NCBI GenBank assembly: GCA_934408725.1
Contig: CAKRVB010000044.1
Coordinates: 1-17,000, forward strand
Direction: 5' to 3'
Length of the DNA stretch: 17,000 bases
Origin: an uncultured Marvinbryantia sp.
GTDB taxonomy: Bacteria; Bacillota; Clostridia; Lachnospirales; Lachnospiraceae
Shown: positions 1-7,071 of the stretch, one piece after another
Layout of the letters: every line of letters starts with the position of its first letter
Numbering within the stretch: the stretch's first letter is position 1
Made by a program: the position numbers and the translations under genes
The notes under the pieces: generated by a model
Seen by the model: the letters and a program-made list of their open reading frames with translations, nothing else
What the model was told of the DNA's origin: nothing
Databases searched by the model: none

Positions 1-27
1 AAAAAAGGACCCTGAGGTCCTTTTTTA
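1..27 (-). terminator. Intrinsic terminator, probably two-way
   Basis: AGGACC and GGTCCT form a stem around CTGA/TCAG, flanked by an A-run on one side and a T-run on the other. On the minus strand it ends the 1-230 RNA and any read-through from the thrC operon. The mirrored A/T runs could also stop a plus-strand transcript. Confidence 0.8.
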
Positions 28-230
28 ATACCCAAAATGCCGGTTCCTACCTTTTGACTCCTAGCGAAGCTAGGTGGGTAACCGCAACCGTTCTTCTGCC
101 TTCCCCTGACAAATGGGGGCCTGGCATCTAATTGGCAATATAGGAATCCCGTTTAAAGTAATGTAGGTTCAAAACAGTAGAAGTTGTCGAACATCCCAGG
201 CAAATGGTCAACTTCTTTGTGATTCATTTC
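1..230 (-). ncRNA. Structured non-coding RNA of about 230 nt; raiA-motif or 6S candidate
   Basis: No convincing ORF lies here, but the minus strand has a near-consensus promoter at 237-265 and an intrinsic terminator at 1-27. This defines a free-standing transcript of about 230 nt. Several helices are visible: an 8-bp stem 179-186/209-216 closing a 22-nt loop, a two-part stem at 97-126 (TGCC and CCCC paired with GGGG and GGCA), and a 6-bp stem 60-65/69-74 with a 3-nt loop. The GGTT/AACC arms around 45-50 and 81-90 can also pair. A long unpaired stretch at about 127-175 looks like conserved RNA rather than spacer. Size, multi-helix build and position fit the raiA-motif RNA of Firmicutes. 6S RNA (ssrS) is the main alternative, although the separate hairpins do not resemble the usual single long 6S hairpin. 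That a structured RNA is present is fairly sure; the family is inference. Confidence 0.7.
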
Positions 231-236
231 TCATAC

Positions 237-265
237 ATTATCGCATTCTCATGTCGAAAAGTCAA
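237..265 (-). promoter_or_regulatory. Sigma-A promoter of the 1-230 RNA
   Basis: On the minus strand TTGACT (260-265) is followed by a 17-base spacer and GATAAT (237-242). This predicts a transcription start near 230. It sits about 35 bases past the stop codon of the pyruvyl transferase family gene with no terminator between, so operon read-through could also feed the RNA. Confidence 0.8.
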
Positions 266-298
266 GTATGGAAACAATTCACAGAAAGAATATCCCTG

Positions 299-1684
299 CT
301 AATCTGTAATCCGTTTCATAGACTTCTTGATCGTCTGCTTCAGTCCCTTTGGTGTCTTATTCAGAAGGGAAAGCAACGCTTTTTCCATCTTTGCATAACG
401 TTCCAGATTGTGAATGGATCCATACTGATCCATAATGTGTTTATAGTAAATATACATTCGATCTGACTGTTCCTTCAGATCCTGCAGATTCAGTGCAGTC
501 ACACCTCCAGGGAACGTCAGTGCTTCCAGCTGCTTATCAAACGCGGTCCTGTGATCCGTACGTTCCGGACCAAATGCATGATCCAGTCCGTTGGCTTCCA
601 GAAAATCCAGATAATGGCAAAACCGTTCTTTATGTCCCTTTTGCACACTGGTAAAATCTGCTTTTTCATAAACATCAAAGATATTTGTCGTATCTGTGAT
701 CTCTTTTGCCGGCATATGTTGAATATTGTGATATCTGGCCAGTTCCAGAATTCTGGAATCCGGAGCAAAGATATAGGCCGGTGTTCCTGACATCACAGCT
801 GTAATATTCCCGTGTATCCGGGAACCAAACGAGAAATCCCTCTGAGACAGGAAATCCATCCAGGATGGAACATTGGTAAATCCAATCTCATGTCCGCTCC
901 CGCAAATCTCACTGTCCATCTTCCATGGATATGTCTCATGCATCTTCGGATACTTGCTGCGATCAATAAACTTACCTGCATACAGCAGCAAAAGATCATC
1001 AATCCCCTGCGGCACAAACATGGCATCTTCAAATTGCAGGCTGGCATCATAGATGAACTGATGCAGTTTCGGAGGAATATTAATCTTCCGGTTCACACTG
1101 ACTTTAGACTTCGGTGTCAGATCTACCGGAGTCTTCAATGGGACGGTATCCCCGTGCAGATACATGGAAGGGCACCCGATCACCGTAAAGTCTTTTTCTT
1201 CCCGAAAGCCCAGCTTCTTCATATACTCTGCTGTAATCTCACCCCGTACACCAATCATAGCAGACTTCTCCAGTACTGCTTTGATAAATCTGGTGGAAGC
1301 ATCATCAAACTCAAACTTCTTGGTTACGCTTTCATCAATCTTAGCCTGCACACCTACCCCAATTACAATACAGGGAATTTTTAACTTTTTAATTAATCTG
1401 GTCATAAAATCCAGATCGTCCTGAAAATTCGGACGGAAGGCATTGGCCAGAGGAATCACAAAGCAGTCATATTCTGCATTGATCTTCTCCACTTCTGCCC
1501 TGGAGAAATTTCTCTTTGTTTTTGTCACATCCAGCACTGTGTCTTCCTGCATCAGTGCTCTCGCTATGCTGTGGGCAAAAATCATATTGCCGGTGTTTCC
1601 GTTCATGACATCCTGGGTAATGGCTTCCCCTGCGCTGATTGCCTTCAGCGGATGCATGGAGGATCTCATCAGTATCCGTTTCAT
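299..1684 (-). CDS. Polysaccharide pyruvyl transferase family protein
   Basis: This 461-aa protein resembles the polysaccharide pyruvyl transferase (WcaK/CsaB-like) family, whose characterised members add a ketal pyruvate from phosphoenolpyruvate to cell-envelope glycans. Visible family features are an N-terminal Rossmann-like half (about 20-180) with VIGVGVQAK near 107-115 and IGVRGEITAEYMKKLGF near 144-160 followed by VIGCPSMYLH, and a second half with SRIHGNITAVMSGTPAYI (288-305), the usual R-x-H region. No signal peptide or membrane segment is seen, so it is probably cytosolic. AAGGA lies about 10 bases before the ATG. It is the last gene of the thrC operon, 27 bases after the membrane-protein gene. 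Acceptor sugar and actual pyruvyl activity cannot be told; many members of the family remain uncharacterised. Confidence 0.8.
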   Translation of the reverse strand: MKRILMRSSMHPLKAISAGEAITQDVMNGNTGNMIFAHSIARALMQEDTVLDVTKTKRNFSRAEVEKINAEYDCFVIPLANAFRPNFQDDLDFMTRLIKKLKIPCIVIGVGVQAKIDESVTKKFEFDDASTRFIKAVLEKSAMIGVRGEITAEYMKKLGFREEKDFTVIGCPSMYLHGDTVPLKTPVDLTPKSKVSVNRKINIPPKLHQFIYDASLQFEDAMFVPQGIDDLLLLYAGKFIDRSKYPKMHETYPWKMDSEICGSGHEIGFTNVPSWMDFLSQRDFSFGSRIHGNITAVMSGTPAYIFAPDSRILELARYHNIQHMPAKEITDTTNIFDVYEKADFTSVQKGHKERFCHYLDFLEANGLDHAFGPERTDHRTAFDKQLEALTFPGGVTALNLQDLKEQSDRMYIYYKHIMDQYGSIHNLERYAKMEKALLSLLNKTPKGLKQTIKKSMKRITD

Positions 1685-1711
1685 TTCTTTTCCTTATTCG
1701 AAATCTAATTT

Positions 1712-2089
1712 TTATTTCTTTTTCTTTGTAACAGTCTGTGTAGTTGGCCAGTATTTCTCAGCTGACTTCTTCACTGCAAAAGCGAACCAGAAAGTAACTG
1801 CCAGGAATATGGCGATGACTGCCAGATACCATCTGCCAAGCAATCCGGTCTGTGTCTCCAATACGCCACAGCCTCCGCAGATCAGTACCATGATTCCATA
1901 TACCAGTATTTTGTTTTCGACTTCTCTGGTATAAGCAGCTTTATCGGTACACTTTTTTACATTCGTTCCTTTCGGGAGAAGCAATCCTTCCTTGATCTCT
2001 CCCTTAAACTTTAACAGATAATAGCAATACAGCACATACGCGCCTGCCCCCAGGATAATCAGGTCCATTAATGAAAACATTGAATCCAT
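1712..2089 (-). CDS. Small three-segment membrane protein, function unknown
   Basis: This 125-aa protein has three likely membrane segments (about 7-26, 61-77 and 84-106). Between the first two lies a charged loop with KGTNVKKC, and the cytosolic-looking tail ends in four lysines. I do not recognise a family. A strong AGGAGG site precedes the ATG, and the gene starts 11 bases after thrC stops, so it is co-transcribed with thrC and translationally close to it. The neighbouring glycan-modifying gene gives only a weak hint of an envelope role. Confidence 0.8.
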   Translation of the reverse strand: MDSMFSLMDLIILGAGAYVLYCYYLLKFKGEIKEGLLLPKGTNVKKCTDKAAYTREVENKILVYGIMVLICGGCGVLETQTGLLGRWYLAVIAIFLAVTFWFAFAVKKSAEKYWPTTQTVTKKKK

Positions 2090-2100
2090 GTTCTTTCCTC

Positions 2101-3591
2101 CTATTTTACCCCAAGAATCTTCTTTACCGCATTCTTCATCTCTGCTGTCTCTACTACAGTATCGTGCAGAACCGGTGCCGTACGGATCTCTTCAATGGCT
2201 GCCGGCACTTTCACTCCAGAGATACGTGACAGTTCATCTACCAGTTCAAAATCTGTCATATTCCTGCTGTCTTTATGTAAGGCATCCATGACACTTCTGG
2301 TGAATTTATATGGGCTGGCTGTAGAAGCAATCACCGTCTTAGTCTGATCACCGCTCTGTTCCTGATATTTATGATATACACAGGAAGCGACAGCAGTATG
2401 CGTATCCATCACATAACCGGTGTCCTGATAAACTCTTGCGATCTCGTCTGCCACTTCTTTTTCTGTAGCAAATCCACCGGTAAAATCCTGCAGTCTTTCC
2501 CGCATCTTTGGTGTAATCTCATATTTGCCTTCTGTGGTCAGCGACTTCATCATCTCTGCATTCTTCACTGCATCCTCTCCTGCAATCTTATAGATCAGAC
2601 GTTCCAGATTGCTGGAAATCAGAATATCCATGGATGGTGATGTGGTCAGGATAAATTCTCTGTTACGATTGTATTCTCCAGTCTGGAAGAAATCATATAG
2701 TACTTTATTATCATTCGAAGCGCAGATCAGTTTTGCAATCGGTACCCCCATATTTTTTGCATAATAAGCTGCCAGAATATTACCAAAGTTACCAGTCGGA
2801 ACTACCACATTCATCGGTTCGTTCTCAGCCAGCTCACCTGCTGCTCTCAGCTTCGCATAGGCATATACATAATAAACTACCTGCGGAACCAGACGACCGA
2901 TATTGATGGAATTTGCGGAAGAAAACTGGAATCCACTCTCCTGCATCTCCTTTGCCAGCTCCTTATCCCCAAACATCTTCTTGACTCCGGTCTGAGCATC
3001 GTCAAAATTGCCCTTGATCGCAACAACATAGGTATTCTTTCCCTTCTGAGTCACCATCTGCTTTTCCTGAATCGGGCTGACACCATTCTTCGGATAAAAT
3101 ACAATAATTCTGGTGCCAGGTACATCTGCAAAACCTGCCAGTGCTGCCTTTCCGGTATCTCCGGATGTGGCTGTCAGAATCACGATTTCATTTTCCACAT
3201 GATTCTTTTTCGCAGAAGTGGTAAGCAGATGAGGAAGAATAGACAGTGCCATATCCTTAAATGCAATGGTAGCACCATGGAACAGTTCCAGGTAATAAGC
3301 ACCATCTTCCTTCTTCAGCGGTGCAATCTCTTTGGTATCGAACTTTTCATCATATGCCTTAGCAATACAATTCTTCAGTTCTTCTTCTGTAAAGTCTGTA
3401 AGAAACAGCTTCATTACTTCATATGCAGTCTCCTGGTAACTCATGCCTGCCAGCTGCTCCATTGTCACATCCAGATGCGGAATCTGCTGTGGTACAAATA
3501 ATCCGCCGTCATCAGCAAGACCTTTTAAGATTGCCTGTGAGGCTGTTACAGTGCCTTCTGGAGTTCTGGTACTTCTATATAATACTTCCAT
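2101..3591 (-). CDS. thrC: Threonine synthase
   Basis: Threonine synthase converts O-phospho-L-homoserine to L-threonine with pyridoxal phosphate in the cytosol. The 496-aa length fits the longer form of the family. The N-terminus (LYRSTRTPEGTVTASQAILKGLADDGGLF) is typical. The PLP lysine is K112 in GATIAFKDMAL, a TATSGDTGKAA loop follows, and the phosphate-binding glycine loop is PTGNFGNILAA. The start is supported by AGGTGA about 6-8 bases upstream and by a promoter at 3649-3677. It heads an operon with a small membrane protein and a pyruvyl transferase family protein, an unusual pairing for an amino-acid gene. No T-box or other known leader is seen in the short 5' region. Confidence 0.95.
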   Translation of the reverse strand: MEVLYRSTRTPEGTVTASQAILKGLADDGGLFVPQQIPHLDVTMEQLAGMSYQETAYEVMKLFLTDFTEEELKNCIAKAYDEKFDTKEIAPLKKEDGAYYLELFHGATIAFKDMALSILPHLLTTSAKKNHVENEIVILTATSGDTGKAALAGFADVPGTRIIVFYPKNGVSPIQEKQMVTQKGKNTYVVAIKGNFDDAQTGVKKMFGDKELAKEMQESGFQFSSANSINIGRLVPQVVYYVYAYAKLRAAGELAENEPMNVVVPTGNFGNILAAYYAKNMGVPIAKLICASNDNKVLYDFFQTGEYNRNREFILTTSPSMDILISSNLERLIYKIAGEDAVKNAEMMKSLTTEGKYEITPKMRERLQDFTGGFATEKEVADEIARVYQDTGYVMDTHTAVASCVYHKYQEQSGDQTKTVIASTASPYKFTRSVMDALHKDSRNMTDFELVDELSRISGVKVPAAIEEIRTAPVLHDTVVETAEMKNAVKKILGVK

Positions 3592-3648
3592 CTCTTCACC
3601 TGTTCCTTTTCCTATTTCTTCTCTGCCTGTTTTCAGACATTTTTACCA

Positions 3649-3677
3649 AGTATAGCACACCTTTTTTTGTCACGCAA
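3649..3677 (-). promoter_or_regulatory. Promoter of the thrC operon
   Basis: Minus-strand TTGCGT (3672-3677), 17-base spacer, TATACT (3649-3654). Predicted start near 3642 gives a leader of about 50 bases before thrC. Confidence 0.65.
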
Positions 3678-3702
3678 CCCTGGGTTCCTGTTTGAAAAGA
3701 TG

Positions 3703-3733
3703 AAAAAAAAGAGCAGCCTCTGACTGCTCTTTT
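3703..3733 (-). terminator. Terminator of the SleB-like hydrolase gene
   Basis: An 8-bp stem AAGAGCAG (3709-3716) / CTGCTCTT (3724-3731) with a 7-nt loop is followed on the minus strand by a run of eight T. It lies 14 bases beyond the hydrolase stop codon and just upstream of the thrC promoter. Confidence 0.85.
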
Positions 3734-3746
3734 CTGCTATATCCAC

Positions 3747-4622
3747 TTAGGATACCTGTTGATTCTGGGATAATGTATAGTATTCATGTCCACCATGTGT
3801 CAGCAGTGGAATTAAATTCTCTTCAAACCATCCGATACTGGATGCATCGGATCCGTTCCTTGCCATAAAGAACAGTGCCCCCTGGGACTTGTCCTCTCCG
3901 GCCAGCACCCGGTCTACCGCTTCTATTGTGGAATCGGTAATCTCCACACTGTTGATTCGTCCGTCAATGGTTGGCTGGAACTGAGCTGAGCCGTCGATGG
4001 TCTGCCATACCACTTCTTCAATGGTATTCGGGAAACGTGAATCTCTGACTCTGTTCAGAATGACGTTTGCAATCAGCATCTTGCCTTCCAGATCTTCTCC
4101 GGTAGCTTCTGCTTCCACTATACGTAATAATGTATAATACTCGCTCTCCGGCATCTGATTACTCTCTACCACCTGTCTGGCATAGGTAAACACATTCCGG
4201 GCTGACTGTGTACTTTTCTCCATATTCGTCCGGCGGCGCTCCGTACGGCTTGCCCTCGCTGCACCTACCAGAATGTTCTCATTTGCACTTGCAGTGTTTA
4301 TCTCACTCGCTGCCTGGGAATATGCGTTCATGGACATTGCGCCACTTACGACTCCCATCAGTCCCGCCTGAAGTCCTTCTGTCTCGTCTGTCTCTATCAT
4401 TTCGGCAGCCAGAACTTCTCCTGTTCCTGCATGCAATCCTGTCCTCTTTCCAATCTCGATGGAAATAAGATTCCCGCTTACCCCGCTTACCCCCATAGCG
4501 CACAGGAAAACGATTGCCAGCAAAACAGCTGTGCGGACAACAGCAACGTGTTTCCGATATACACGTCTGGTCAAACGATTCATACGATGCATCATCCCCA
4601 GAAGTATACTTTCTACTTCCAT
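3747..4622 (-). CDS. Membrane-anchored cell-wall hydrolase, SleB-like
   Basis: This 291-aa protein carries a C-terminal hydrolase domain of the SleB/CwlJ type (about 155-285), known from spore-cortex lytic enzymes and related peptidoglycan hydrolases. The diagnostic stretch is LLRIVEAEATGEDLEGK (165-181), with E170 or E172 as the likely catalytic glutamate, then ANVILNRVRDSRFPNTIEEVV and QFQPTIDGRI. Residues 30-48 form one hydrophobic segment after a basic N-terminus, so it is probably anchored with the domain outside. Residues 50-145 are a low-complexity linker. Start: AAGGAAGG and AGGAAAA lie upstream of the ATG, slightly far. It is a single-gene unit with its own promoter and terminator. 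In a spore-former it may act in germination; vegetative wall turnover is equally possible. Confidence 0.85.
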   Translation of the reverse strand: MEVESILLGMMHRMNRLTRRVYRKHVAVVRTAVLLAIVFLCAMGVSGVSGNLISIEIGKRTGLHAGTGEVLAAEMIETDETEGLQAGLMGVVSGAMSMNAYSQAASEINTASANENILVGAARASRTERRRTNMEKSTQSARNVFTYARQVVESNQMPESEYYTLLRIVEAEATGEDLEGKMLIANVILNRVRDSRFPNTIEEVVWQTIDGSAQFQPTIDGRINSVEITDSTIEAVDRVLAGEDKSQGALFFMARNGSDASSIGWFEENLIPLLTHGGHEYYTLSQNQQVS

Positions 4623-4673
4623 ATGCTGTTTTTCCTTCCTTTCTTGCTGATAGTGATACTCCCGTCTTTTTCT

Positions 4674-4702
4674 ATTTTATTTCATTTATATTAATATGTC
4701 AA
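4674..4702 (-). promoter_or_regulatory. Promoter of the SleB-like hydrolase gene
   Basis: Minus-strand TTGACA (4697-4702), 17-base spacer, TAAAAT (4674-4679). It is a vegetative sigma-A type signal rather than an evident sporulation promoter, and predicts a start near 4667. Confidence 0.75.
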
Positions 4703-4756
4703 TTATTATTTCACACTTTTGTAATACTTTTGTATCTATTTTTCACATTTTTACGA

Positions 4757-4800
4757 CAAAAACGGCGTAACCCACTGTCAGAAAAGGGATTACGCCGTCT
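4757..4800 (-). terminator. Terminator of leuA
   Basis: A long stem pairs ACGGCGTAA plus CCC (4762-4773) with GGG plus TTACGCCGT (4785-4799), closing a 12-nt loop. On the minus strand it is followed by TTTTTG. It lies 23 bases past the leuA stop. Confidence 0.85.
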
Positions 4801-4822
4801 TATTATATACAATTCTGATTAT

Positions 4823-6490
4823 TTACTCTACGTCTGCCAGCATATTATTGATAGCTGTCAACAATGCATTATAGGAAGCTTTGATAATATCCTGATCTAC
4901 ACCTGCGCCCCAGTAACGTTTTTCCTGTGCATCACGGATACCCACATACGCGATCGCTCTGGAACTGGAACTCTGCTCCAGCGCATGCTCCTGATAAGTC
5001 TCCAGACGATATTCCAGACGGAACTGCTTCTTCAGCGCATTGCTGATGGCATCCAGACGTCCGTTTCCTGATGCAACTGCCAGCTTCTTCTCTCCATTAT
5101 GTTCTACCATTACCTCTGCAATGATACCATTATGCTGCTTGAAGTGTGCTTCTGTAATATTAAACGGTGTGGTAATATCTTCATATCTGGTCTTGAACAG
5201 GTCGAAGATTTCATCTGGAAGCAGTTCTTTCTCTTTTTCATCAGATGCTGCCTTAGCTGCATAGCCCATAGCCTCGCGCATCTTGGCCGGCAGGTTCAGT
5301 CCATAATACTGCTCCAGAATGTAGCCTACGCCGCCTTTACCGGACTGGCTGTTAATACGGATCACGTCTGCTTCGTAATGTCTTCCGATATCGGCTGGAT
5401 CGATTGGCAGATACGGTACGGTCCAGTGCTCGCAGTCATGAGTCTCTCTGTACTTCATACCCTTGGCGATTGCATCCTGATGGGATCCTGAGAACGCTGC
5501 AAATACCAGTGCTCCACTGTACGGACTTCTCATATCAATCTTCATTCCGGTAAACTTCTCATACTGCTCACAGATCTCCAGCATATTCGTGAAATCCAGT
5601 TCCGGATCTACGCCCTGTGCATACATATTCATAGCCAATGTCACAATATCTACGTTACCGGTACGTTCTCCGTTTCCGAACAGAGTACCTTCGATACGAT
5701 CTGCACCAGCCAGAATACCCATCTCTGCATCACTGACTCCTGATCCTCTGTCATTATGAGGATGAAGAGAAAGGACTACATTTTCACGGTACTTCATATT
5801 CTTACTCATATACTCGATCTGGCTTGCATATACATGAGGCATAGAATGCTGTACCGTACTTGGCAGATTGATAATCACCTTATTGTCTGGTGTCGGCTGC
5901 CATACATCCAGTACTGCATTGACTACTTCCAGTGCATATTCCGGTTCCGTTCCGGTAAAGCTCTCCGGGCTGTATTCAAAGGAGAAGTTACCTTCTGTCT
6001 CATCAGCCAGCTTCTTTAATAATGCCGCTCCGTCTACAGCAATCTTCAGGATCTCTTCTTTGGACTTCTTGAATACCTGTTCTCTCTGAGATAAGGAAGT
6101 AGAGTTGTACACATGTACCACTGCCTTCTTTGCACCTTCCAGTGCTTCAAATGTCTTACGGATAATATGCTCTCTTGCCTGTGTCAGCACCTGAATGGTT
6201 ACATCATCCGGAATCAGATCCTGTTCGATCAAGGCGCGAAGGAAATGATATTCTGTCTCAGATGCTGCCGGGAAACCTACTTCGATCTCTTTGAAACCAA
6301 TCTTAACCAGCAGCTTGAAGAAATCGATCTTCTGCTGCAGATTCATCGGTACAATCAGTGCCTGATTTCCATCACGTAAGTCTACGCTGCACCAGATCGG
6401 AGCTTTGTCAATGTACTCTTTCTTTGTCCAGTCCATGCACTCTACTGGCGGCATAAAATACTGTCTGGTATACTTCTTATAGTTCTTCAT
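4823..6490 (-). CDS. leuA: 2-isopropylmalate synthase, long form
   Basis: LeuA condenses acetyl-CoA with 2-oxoisovalerate to 2-isopropylmalate, the first committed step of leucine synthesis. The 555-aa length matches the long type found in actinobacteria and some Clostridia. The TIM-barrel start SVDLRDGNQAL (35-45) carries the catalytic arginine and metal-binding aspartate, and HPHND (243-247) supplies the metal-binding histidines. The C-terminal part (about 435-550) is the LeuA regulatory/dimer domain that normally binds leucine for feedback inhibition, with SGNGRLDAISNAL and SSSSRAIAYVGI. GGAGGAAGAG precedes the ATG by about 9 bases. It is a single-gene unit controlled by the T-box leader at 6547-6874 and kept apart from leuCD in this window. 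Confidence 0.95.
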   Translation of the reverse strand: MKNYKKYTRQYFMPPVECMDWTKKEYIDKAPIWCSVDLRDGNQALIVPMNLQQKIDFFKLLVKIGFKEIEVGFPAASETEYHFLRALIEQDLIPDDVTIQVLTQAREHIIRKTFEALEGAKKAVVHVYNSTSLSQREQVFKKSKEEILKIAVDGAALLKKLADETEGNFSFEYSPESFTGTEPEYALEVVNAVLDVWQPTPDNKVIINLPSTVQHSMPHVYASQIEYMSKNMKYRENVVLSLHPHNDRGSGVSDAEMGILAGADRIEGTLFGNGERTGNVDIVTLAMNMYAQGVDPELDFTNMLEICEQYEKFTGMKIDMRSPYSGALVFAAFSGSHQDAIAKGMKYRETHDCEHWTVPYLPIDPADIGRHYEADVIRINSQSGKGGVGYILEQYYGLNLPAKMREAMGYAAKAASDEKEKELLPDEIFDLFKTRYEDITTPFNITEAHFKQHNGIIAEVMVEHNGEKKLAVASGNGRLDAISNALKKQFRLEYRLETYQEHALEQSSSSRAIAYVGIRDAQEKRYWGAGVDQDIIKASYNALLTAINNMLADVE

Positions 6491-6546
6491 GTGTCTCTTC
6501 CTCCATTTTCATTTCACTGTGTTGTTCGACCTGTTACTTTTCAGGG

Positions 6547-6604
6547 TAAAAAAAAATCCTTCATCCCGTGACTTCTTGCTGTCACTAGAGACGAAAGACG
6601 ATCG
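6547..6604 (-). terminator. T-box conditional terminator
   Basis: On the minus strand GTGAC/GTCAC close an AGCAAGAA loop. An outer helix pairs TCTTTC with GAAGGA, with small internal loops between. It is followed by nine T. It overlaps the region that forms the competing antiterminator with the AGAGTGGTACC element. Confidence 0.8.
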
Positions 6605-6874
6605 CTGTCCTACGCGGTACCACTCTACTTTATGAAATAACTTCATACACTCATTCGATACGGATCTGTAAAGATCTTATATCTTACCCGGATAACGGTC
6701 AGGACTCCGTCTGCGTCTACTCACCAGAAACTGTCTTAAAATAAGCACTGGCTTTCAAGCAGCTGCTCTGAGGTGAGTTCCCCTTACTCTCTCGGTTGTC
6801 TCGCATCGCCCGACAACTTTCTGAAACCAAGAATAAATGTACTATTCCTCTTCATAGCTTTTTCTATTTAACGT
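6547..6874 (-). promoter_or_regulatory. Leucine-specific T-box leader of leuA
   Basis: T-box leaders bind uncharged tRNA and let transcription continue when an amino acid is short. The hallmark AGAGTGGTACCGCG is at 6613-6627 (minus strand). Its UGGU (6619-6622) would pair with an ACCA tRNA end, as expected for tRNA-Leu with discriminator A. Stem I starts with GAGGAATAGTA, has a distal hairpin GTTGTC/GACAAC, and presents GAA-CUC-ACC on its 3' side. The CUC specifier is at 6775-6777, a leucine codon. A terminator hairpin with a nine-T run is at 6547-6604. Promoter and T-box together fill nearly all of the gap upstream of leuA. Confidence 0.92.
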
Positions 6875-6880
6875 AGGTTT

Positions 6881-6909
6881 AAGATAACACTTTTCCCTGA
6901 AAATGTCAA
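6881..6909 (-). promoter_or_regulatory. Promoter of the leuA leader
   Basis: Minus-strand TTGACA (6904-6909), 17-base spacer, TATCTT (6881-6886). Predicted start near 6874, just before stem I of the T-box. Confidence 0.75.
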
Positions 6910-7018
6910 CCGGGAGAATTCATTTTTTCTTTTTCTTATTATATTCTTAATTTTACTAATTTAGTCTTTTTTAATGGATTTTTTTTTACATTTGTGTTAA
7001 CATGATTGTAACATTTAT

Positions 7019-7045
7019 GTATCTGTTAAGTATCTTCACAGATAC
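7019..7045 (+). repeat. Inverted repeat in the 5' region of the surface-protein gene
   Basis: GTATCTG (7019-7025) and CAGATAC (7039-7045) are perfect 7-base arms with a 13-base spacer, ending 26 bases before the start codon. It could be an operator or a leader hairpin. The region upstream (6910-7018) is very AT-rich; I see no clear -35/-10 pair for this gene, only weak candidates around 6988-7025. Confidence 0.5.
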
Positions 7046-7071
7046 ATATTTTTAGAAAGGAGAGGGGTAGT

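Noticed and set aside
812..1384. Plus-strand 190-aa ORF opposite the pyruvyl transferase family gene
   Set aside because: It is an antisense shadow of a well-supported gene, with no ribosome site or family resemblance.
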